Below, piece by piece: positions 56,401 through 64,000 of a DNA stretch of 64,000 nt. Numbering within the stretch: the first letter of the stretch is position 1; each line of letters opens with the position of its first letter. Source of the DNA: Archivesica marissinica (taxonomy: Eukaryota; Mollusca; Bivalvia; Venerida; Vesicomyidae). The notes beneath the pieces were generated by a model. The model searched no databases and was not told the origin of the DNA. It saw only the letters and a list, made by a program, of their open reading frames with translations. The stretch spans positions 45,823,270 through 45,887,269 of the forward strand of contig CM026395.1 in the NCBI GenBank assembly GCA_014843695.1, in the 5' to 3' direction. A program made the position numbers and the translations under genes.

Positions 56401-59400
56401 TGGTGACATGTTCCGTGTGTTCCGTGTGTTTTCACTATTGGTGACATGTTCCGTGTGTTTTCACTATTGGTGACATGTTCCGTGTGTTTTCACTATTGGT
56501 GACATGTTCCTTGTGTTCCGTGTGTTTTCACTATTGGTGACATGTTCCGTGTGTTTTCACTATTGGTGACATGTTCCGTGTGTTCCGTGTGTTTTCACTA
56601 TTGGTGATATGTTCCGTGTGTTTTCACTATTGGTGACATGTTCGGTGTGTTCCATGTGTTTTCACTATTGGTGACATGTTCCGTGTGTTTTCACTATTGG
56701 TGACATGTTCTGTGTGCTCCGTGTGTTTTCACTATTGGTGACATGTTCCGTGTGTTCCGTGTGTTTTCACTATTGGTGACATGTTCCGTGTGTTTTCACT
56801 ATTGGTGACATGTTCCGTGTGTTTTCACTATTGGTGACATGTTCTGTGTGTTTTCACTATTGGTGACATGTTCCGTGTGTTTTCACTATTGGTGACATGT
56901 TCCGTGTGTTTTCACTATTGGTGACATGTTCCGTGTGTTTTCACTATTGGTGACATGTTCCGTGTGTTTTCACTATTGGTGACATGTTCCGTGTGTCTCC
57001 ACTATTGGTGACATGTTCTGTGTGTTTTCACTATTGGTGACATGTTCTGTGTGTTTTCACTATTGGTGACATGTTCCGTGTGTTTTCACTATTGGTGACA
57101 TGTTCCGTGTGTTTTCACTATTGGTGACATGTTCCGTGTGTTCCGTGTGTTTTCGCTATTGGTGACATGTTCCGTGTGTTCCGTGTGTTTTCACTATTGG
57201 TGACATGTTCCGTGTGTTCCGTGTGTTTTCACTATTGGTGACATGTTCTGTGTGTTTTCACTATTGGTGACATGTTCCGTGTGTTTTCACTATTGGTGAC
57301 ATGTTCCGTGTGTTCCGTGTGTTTTCACTATTGGTGACATGTTCTGTGTGTTTTCACTATTGGTGACATGTTCTGTGTGTTTTCACTATTGGTGACATGT
57401 TCTGTGTGTTTTCACTATTGGTGACATGTTCTGTGTGTTTTCACTATTGGTGACATGTTCTGTGTGTTTTCACTATTGGTGACATGTTCTGTGTGTTTTC
57501 ACTATTGGTGACATGTTCCGTGTGTTCTGTGTGTTTTCACTATTGGTGACATGTTCCGTGTGTTCTGTGTGTTTTCACTATTGGTGACATGTTCCGTGTG
57601 TTCCGTGTGTTTTCACTATTGGTGACATGTTCCGTGTGTTCCGTGTTTTCACTATTGGTGACATGTTCCGTGTGTTTTCACTATTGGTGACATGTTCCGT
57701 GTGTTCCGTGTGTTTTCACTATTGGTGACATGTTCCGTGTGTTCCGTGTGTTTTCACTATTGGTGACATGTTCCGTGTGTTCCGTGTGTTTTCACTATTG
57801 GTGACATGTTCTGTGTGTTTTCACTATTGGTGACATGTTCTGTGTGTTTTCACTATTTGTGACATGTTCCGTGTGTTCCGTGTGTTTTCACTATTGGTGA
57901 CATGTTCCGTGTGTTCCGTGTGTTTTCACTATTGGTGACATGTTACGTGTGTTCCGTGTGTTTTCACTATTGGTGACATGTTCCGTGTGTTCCGTGTGTT
58001 TTCACTATTGGTGAAATGTTCCGTGTGTTCCGTGTGTTTTCACTATTGGTGACATGTTCCGTGTGTTCCGTGTGTTTTCACTATTGATGACATGTTCCGT
58101 GTGTTCTGTGTGTTTTCACTATTGGTGACATGTTCCGTGTGTTTTCACTATTGGTGACATGTTCCGTGTGTTTTCACTATTGGCAACATGTTCCGTGTGT
58201 TTTCACTATTGGTGACATGTTCCGTGTGTTCTGTGTGTTTTCACTATTGGTGACATGTTACGTGTGTTTTCACTATTGGTGACATGTTCCGTGTGTTCCG
58301 TGTGTTCCGTGTGTTTTCACTATTGGTGACATGTTCCGTGTGTTCCGTGTGTTTCCACTATTGGTGACATGTTCCGTGTGTTCCGTGTGTTTTCACTATT
58401 GGTGACATGTTCCGTGTGTTTTCACTATTGGTGACATGTTCCGTGTGTTCCGTGTGTTTTCACTATTGGTGACATGTTACGTGTGTTTTCACTATTGGTG
58501 ACATGTTCCGTGTGTTTTCACTATTGGTGACATGTTCCGTGTGTTCCGTGTGTTTTCACGGTTGGTGACATGTTACGTGTGTTTTCACTATTGGTGACAT
58601 GTTCCGTGTGTTCCGTGTGTTTTCACTATTGGTGACATGTTCCGTGTGTTTTCACTATTGGTGACATGTTCCGTGTGTTTTCACTATTGGTGACATGTTC
58701 TGTGTGTTCCGTGTGTTTTCACTATTGGTGACATGTTCCGTGTGTTCCGTGTGTTTCCACTATTGGTGACATGTTCCGTGTGTTTTCACTATTGGTGACA
58801 TGTTCCGTGTGTTTCCACTATTGGTGACATGTTCCGTGTGTTCCGTGTGTTTTCACTATTGGTGACATGTTCCGTGTGTTCCGTGTGTTTTCACTATTGG
58901 TGACATGCTCCGTGTGTTTCCACTATTGGTGACATGTTCCGTGTGTTACGTGTGTTTTCACTATTGGTGACATGTTCCGTGTGTTACGTGTGTTTTCACT
59001 ATTGGTGACATGTTCCGTGTGTTTTCACTATTGGTGACATGTTACGTGTGTTTTCACTATTGGTGACATGTTCCGTGTGTTCCGTGTGTTTTCACTATTG
59101 GTGACATGTTACGTGTGTTTTCACTATTGGTGACATGTTCCGTGTGTTTTCACTATTGGTGACATGTTCCGTGTGTTTTCACTATTGGTGACATGTTCCG
59201 TGTTTTTTCACTATTGGTGACATGTTGTGTGTGTTTTCACTATTGGTGACATGTTCCGTGTGTTTTCACTATTGGTGACATGTTCCGTGTGTTTTCACTA
59301 TTGGTGACATGTTCCGAGTGTTTTCACTATTGGTGACATGTTCCGTGTGTTCCGTGTGTTTTCACTATTGGTGACATGTTCCGTGTGTTCCGTGTGTTTT

Positions 59401-62400
59401 CACTATTGATGACATGTTCCGTGTGTTCCGTGTGTTTCCACTATTGGTGACATGTTCCGTGTGTTCCATGTGTTTTCACTATTGGTGACATGTTCCGTGT
59501 GTTTCCACTATTGGTGACATGTTCTGTGTGTTTCCACTATTGGTGACATGTTCCGTGTGTTCCGTGTGTTTTCACTATTGGTGACATGTTCCGTGTTCCG
59601 TGTGTTTTCACTATTGGTGACATGTTCCGTGTGTTCCGTGTGTTTTCACTATTGGTGACATGTTCCGTGTGTTTTCACTATTGGTGACATGTTCCGTGTG
59701 TTCTGTGTGTTTTCACTATTGGTAACATGTTCCGTGTGTTTTCACTATTGGTGACATGTTCCGTGTGTTCCGTGTGTTTTCACTACTGGTGACATGTTCC
59801 GTGTGTTCCGTGTGTTTTCACTATTGGTGACATGTTCCGTGTGTTCCGTGTGTTTTCACTATTGGTGACATGTTCCGTGTGTTTCCACTATTGGTGACAT
59901 GTCCGTGTGTTCCGTGTGTTTTCACTATTGGTGACATGTTCCGTGTGTTTTCACTATTGGTGACATGTTCCGTGTGTTTTCACTATTGGTGACATGTTCC
60001 GTGTGTTCGTGTGTTTTCACTATTGGTGACATGTTCCGTGTGTTTTCACTATTGGTGACATGTTCCGTGTGTTCCGTGTGTTTTCACTATTGGTGACATG
60101 TTCCGTGTGTTTTCACTATTGGTGACATGTTCCGTGTGTTCCGTGTGTTTTCACTATTGGTGACATGTTCCGTGTGTTTTCACTATTGGTAACATGTTCC
60201 GTGTGTTTTCACTATTGGTGACATGTTCTGTGTGTTCCGTGTGTTTTCACTATTGGTGACATGTTCCGTGTGTTCCGTGTGTTTCCACTATTGGTGACAT
60301 GTTCCGTGTGTTTTCACTATTGGTGACATGTTCCGTGTGTTTCCACTATTGGTGACATGTTCCGTGTGTTCCGTGTGTTTTCACTATTGGTGACATGTTC
60401 CGTGTGTTACGTGTGTTTTCACTATTGGTGACATGTTCCGTGTGTTTTCACTATTGGTGACATGTTACGTGTGTTTTCACTATTGGTGACATGTTACGTG
60501 TGTTTTCACTATTGGTGACATGTTCCGTGTGTTCCGTGTGTTTTCACTATTGGTGACATGTTACGTGTGTTTTCACTATTGGTGACATGTTCCGTGTGTT
60601 CCGTGTGTTTTCACTATTGGTGACATGTTCCGTGTGTTTTCACTATTGGTGACATGCTCCGTGTGTTTCCACTATTGGTGACATGTTCCGTGTGTTACGT
60701 GTGTTTTCACTATTGGTGACATGTTCCGTGTGTTACGTGTGTTTTCACTATTGGTGACATGTTCCGTGTGTTTTCACTATTGGTGACATGTTACGTGTGT
60801 TTTCACTATTGGTGACATGTTACGTGTGTTTTCACTATTGGTGACATGTTCCGTGTTTTTTCACTATTGGTGACATGTTACGTGTGTTTTCACTATTGGT
60901 GACATGTTCCGTGTGTTTTCACTATTGGTGACATGTTCCGTGTGTTTTCACTATTGGTGACATGTTCCGAGTGTTTTCACTATTGGTGACATGTTCCGTG
61001 TGTTCCGTGTGTTTTCACTATTGGTGACATGTTCCGTGTGTTCCGTGTGTTTTCACTATTGATGACATGTTCCGTGTGTTCCGTGTGTTTCCACTATTGG
61101 TGACATGTTCCGTGTGTTCCATGTGTTTTCACTATTGGTGACATGTTCCGTGTGTTTCCACTATTGGTGACATGTTCTGTGTGTTTCCACTATTGGTGAC
61201 ATGTTCCGTGTGTTCCGTGTGTTTTCACTATTGGTGACATGTTCCGTGTGTTCCGTGTGTTTTCACTATTGGTGACATGTTCCGTGTGTTCCGTGTGTTT
61301 TCACTATTGGTGACATGTTCCGTGTGTTTTCACTATTGGTGACATGTTCCGTGTGTTCTGTGTGTTTTCACTATTGGTAACATGTTCCGTGTGTTTTCAC
61401 TATTGGTGACATGTTCCGTGTGTTCCGTGTGTTTTCACTACTGGTGACATGTTCCGTGTGTTCCGTGTGTTTTCACTATTGGTGACATGTTCCGTGTGTT
61501 CCGTGTGTTTTCACTATTGGTGACATGTTCCGTGTGTTTCCACTATTGGTGACATGTTCCGTGTGTTCCGTGTGTTTTCACTATTGGTGACATGTTCCGT
61601 GTGTTTTCACTATTGGTGACATGTTCCGTGTGTTTCCACTATTGGTGACATGTTCCGTGTGTTCCGTGTGTTCCGTGTGTTTTCACTATTGGTGACATGT
61701 TCCGTGTGTTTTCACTATTGGTGACATGTTCCGTGTGTTTCCACTATTGGTGACATGTTCTGTGTGTTTCCACTATTGGTGACATGTTCCGTGTGTTTTC
61801 ACTATTGGTGACATGTTCCGTGTCTTCCGTGTGTTTCCACTATTGGTGACATGTTCCGTGTGTTTTCACTATTGGTGACATGTTCCGTGTGTTCCTTGTG
61901 TTTCCACTATTGGTGACATGTTCCGTGTGTTTTCACTATTGGTGACATGTTCCGTGTGTTTTCACTATTGGTGATATGTTCCGTGTGTTCCGTGTGTTTT
62001 CACTATTGGTGACATGTTACGTGTGTTTTCACTATTGGTGACATGTTCCGTGTGTTTCCACTATTGGTGACATGTTCCGTGTGTTCCGTGTGTTCCGTGT
62101 GTTTTCACTATTGGTGACATGTTCCGTGTGTTTTCACTCTTGGTGACATGTTCCGTGTGTTTCCACTATTGGTGACATGTTCTGTGTGTTTTCACTATTA
62201 GTGACATGTTCCGTGTGTTCCGTATGTTTTCACTATTGGTGACATGTTCCGTGTGTTTCCACTATTGGTGACATGTTCTGTGTGTTTTCACTATTAGTGA
62301 CATGTTCCGTGTGTTCCGTGTGTTTTCACTATTGGTGACATGTTCCTGTTCCGTGTGTTTCCACTATTGGTGACATGTTCCGTGTGTTACGTGTGTTTTC

Positions 62401-64000
62401 ACTATTGGTGACATGTTCCGTGTGTTTTCACTATTGGTGACATGTTCCGTGTGTTTCCACTATTGGTGACATGTTCCGTGTGTTTTCACTATTGGTGACA
62501 TGTTCCGTGTGTTCCGTGTGTTTTCACTATTGGTGACATGTTCCGTGTGTTTTCACTATTGGTGACATGTTCCGTGTGTTCCGTGTGTTCCGTGTGTTTT
62601 CACTATTGGTGACATGTTCCGTGTGTTCCGTGTGTTTCCACTATTGGTGACATGTTCCGTGTGTATTCACAATTGGTGACATGTTCCGTGTGTTCCGTGT
62701 GTTTTCACTATTGGTGACATGTTCCGTGTGTTTCCACTATTGGTGACATGTTCTGTGTGTTTCCACTATTGGTGACATGTTCCGTGTGTTCCGTGTGTTT
62801 TCACTATTGGTGACATGTTCTGTGTGTTTTCACTATTGGTGACATGTTCCGTGTGTTTTCACTATTGGTGACATGTTCCGTGTGTTTTCACTATTGGTGA
62901 CATGTTCCGTGTGTTTTCACTATTGGTGACATGTTCCGTGTGTTTTCACTATTGGTGACATGTTCCGTTGTTCCGTATTTTCACTATTGGTGACATGTTC
63001 CGTGTGTTTCCACTATTGATGACATGTTCCGTGTGTTTTCACTATTGGTGACATGTTCCGTTGTTTTCACTATTGGTGACATGTTCCGTGTGTTCCGTGT
63101 GTTTTCACTATTGGTGACATGTTCTGTGTGTTTCCACTATTGGTGACATGTTCCGTGTGTTCCGTGTGTTTTCACTATTGGTGACATGTTCTGTGTGTTT
63201 TCACTATTGGTGACATGTTCCGTGTGTTTTCACTATTGGTGACATGTTCCGTGTGTTCCGTGTGTTTTCACTATTGGTGACATGTTCTGTGTGTTTCCAC
63301 TATTGGTGACATGTTCCGTGTGCTCCGTGTGTTTTCACTATTGGTGACATGTTCCGTGTGTTTCCACTATTGGTGACATGTTCAGTGTGTTCCGTGTGTT
63401 TTCACTATTGGTGACATGTTCCGTGTGTTCCGTGTGTTTTCACTATTGGTGACATGTTCCGTGTGTTTCCACTATTGGTGACATGTTCCGTGTGTTTTCA
63501 CTATTGGTGACATGTTCCGTGTGTTCCGTGTGTTTTCACTATTGGTGACATGTTCCGTGTGTTCCGTGTGTTTTCACTATTGGTGACATGCTCCGTGTGT
63601 TCCGTGTGTTTCCACTATTGGTGACATGTTCCGTGTGTTTTCACTATTGGTGACATGTTCCGTGTGTATTCACAATTGGTGACATGTTCCGTGTGTTCCG
63701 TGTGTTTTCACTATTGGTGACATGTTCCGTGTGTTCCGTGTGTTTCCACTATTGGTGACATGTTCTGTGTGTTTCCACTATTGGTGACATGTTACGTGTG
63801 TTCCGTGTGTTTTCACTATTGGTGACATGTTCTGTGTGTTTTCACTATTGGTGACATGTTCCGTGTGTTTTCACTATTGGTGACATGTTCCGTGTGTTTT
63901 CACTATTGGTGACATGTTCCGTGTGTTTTCACTATTGGTGACATGTTCCGTGTGTTTTCACTATTGGTGACATGTTCCGTGTGTTTTCACTATTGGTGAC
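53409..64000. repeat. 29/38-bp tandem array, at least 10.6 kb, runs off right edge
   Basis: The base unit is 29 bp: TTCCGTGTGTTTTCACTATT then GGTGACATG. In many units TTCCGTGTG is present twice, giving 38 bp, and occasionally three times (near 56310, 58295, 61668 and 62590). Substitutions are few: TTCTGTG, TTACGTG, TTTCCACT. There are about 330 units. No frame stays open for long because the unit lengths are not multiples of three. Confidence 0.97.
58680..61530 (+). repeat. Higher-order duplication of about 1.5-1.65 kb in the 29/38-bp array
   Basis: Rare units occur in the same order in two places: TTCCGAGTG (about 59311 and 60966), TATTGATGAC followed by TTCCATGTG (about 59406 and 61060) and TATTGGTAAC (about 59719 and 61373). 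The offset there is 1653 bp. It is about 1530 bp at the left end of the block, which implies a net indel. A second pair, the run of TTCTGTG units ending in TTCCGTGTGTTCTGTGTG, occurs near 55965 and 57519. Confidence 0.75.

Overview
This is a eukaryotic nuclear window, most likely from a marine invertebrate and probably a mollusc. The evidence is several tRNA-headed short interspersed elements of a kind I associate with molluscs, degenerate pieces of three or four non-LTR retrotransposon lineages, AT-rich unique DNA and no bacterial-type gene organisation. The species cannot be named from the sequence. I find no intact host gene. The only long open frame that reads as a real protein is a reverse transcriptase (minus strand, 20274-22337). 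Every other long open frame lies in tandem arrays whose unit length is a multiple of three.

Roughly 60% of the window is tandem repeat, in at least 17 unrelated arrays. From left to right the main ones are: 36-bp units (1-8550); 26-bp units (12255-18999) running into 35-bp units (19001-19384); 53-bp x3 (19821-19990); 65-bp units in two blocks (23301-23823 and 24453-25332) split by a fold-back insertion; 48-bp units (26546-31128); a second, unrelated 26-bp array (31253-32189); AT-rich 29-bp units (33236-34306); 45-bp units (38413-39683); 69-bp units (41159-41570); 31/32-bp units (44116-44757); 31-bp units (46669-46953); 36-bp units (47361-47627); 66-bp units (48700-49028); 62-bp units (49153-49590); 51-bp units (50559-52070) decaying into 57-bp units (52395-52745); and 29/38-bp units from 53409 past the right edge. 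Several arrays carry higher-order structure, meaning blocks of 0.16-1.8 kb copied as a whole.

Between the arrays sit dispersed elements, which I label SINE-A to SINE-E and element F for use here only. SINE-A is at 34513-34780 (-), 36931-37240 (+) and 53065-53265 (+), with a solo head at 11058-11152. SINE-B is at 10791-11044 and 42987-43240. SINE-C has four copies, at 8996, 25489, 26273 and 32433. SINE-D is at 9317 and 46177, and SINE-E at 35025 and 36165. Element F is at 10660 and 46538. There is a CR1/L2-like LINE with a TTA-repeat tail (19989-22378), the C-terminal end of an L1/Tx1-like LINE (40502-40925) and two other LINE C-terminal fragments (41024-41230 and 41675-41963).

The most interesting signal links these two classes. 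At least three, probably four, of the minisatellites appear to have grown out of segments inside transposable elements, because the array flanks continue into the element sequence and unexpanded copies lie elsewhere in the same window. The 48-bp array comes from the body of SINE-A, the 36-bp array at 47361 from the SINE-A 3' tail, the 31-bp array at 46669 from element F, and the 69-bp array from the C-terminal codons of a LINE. No novel protein-coding system is visible.
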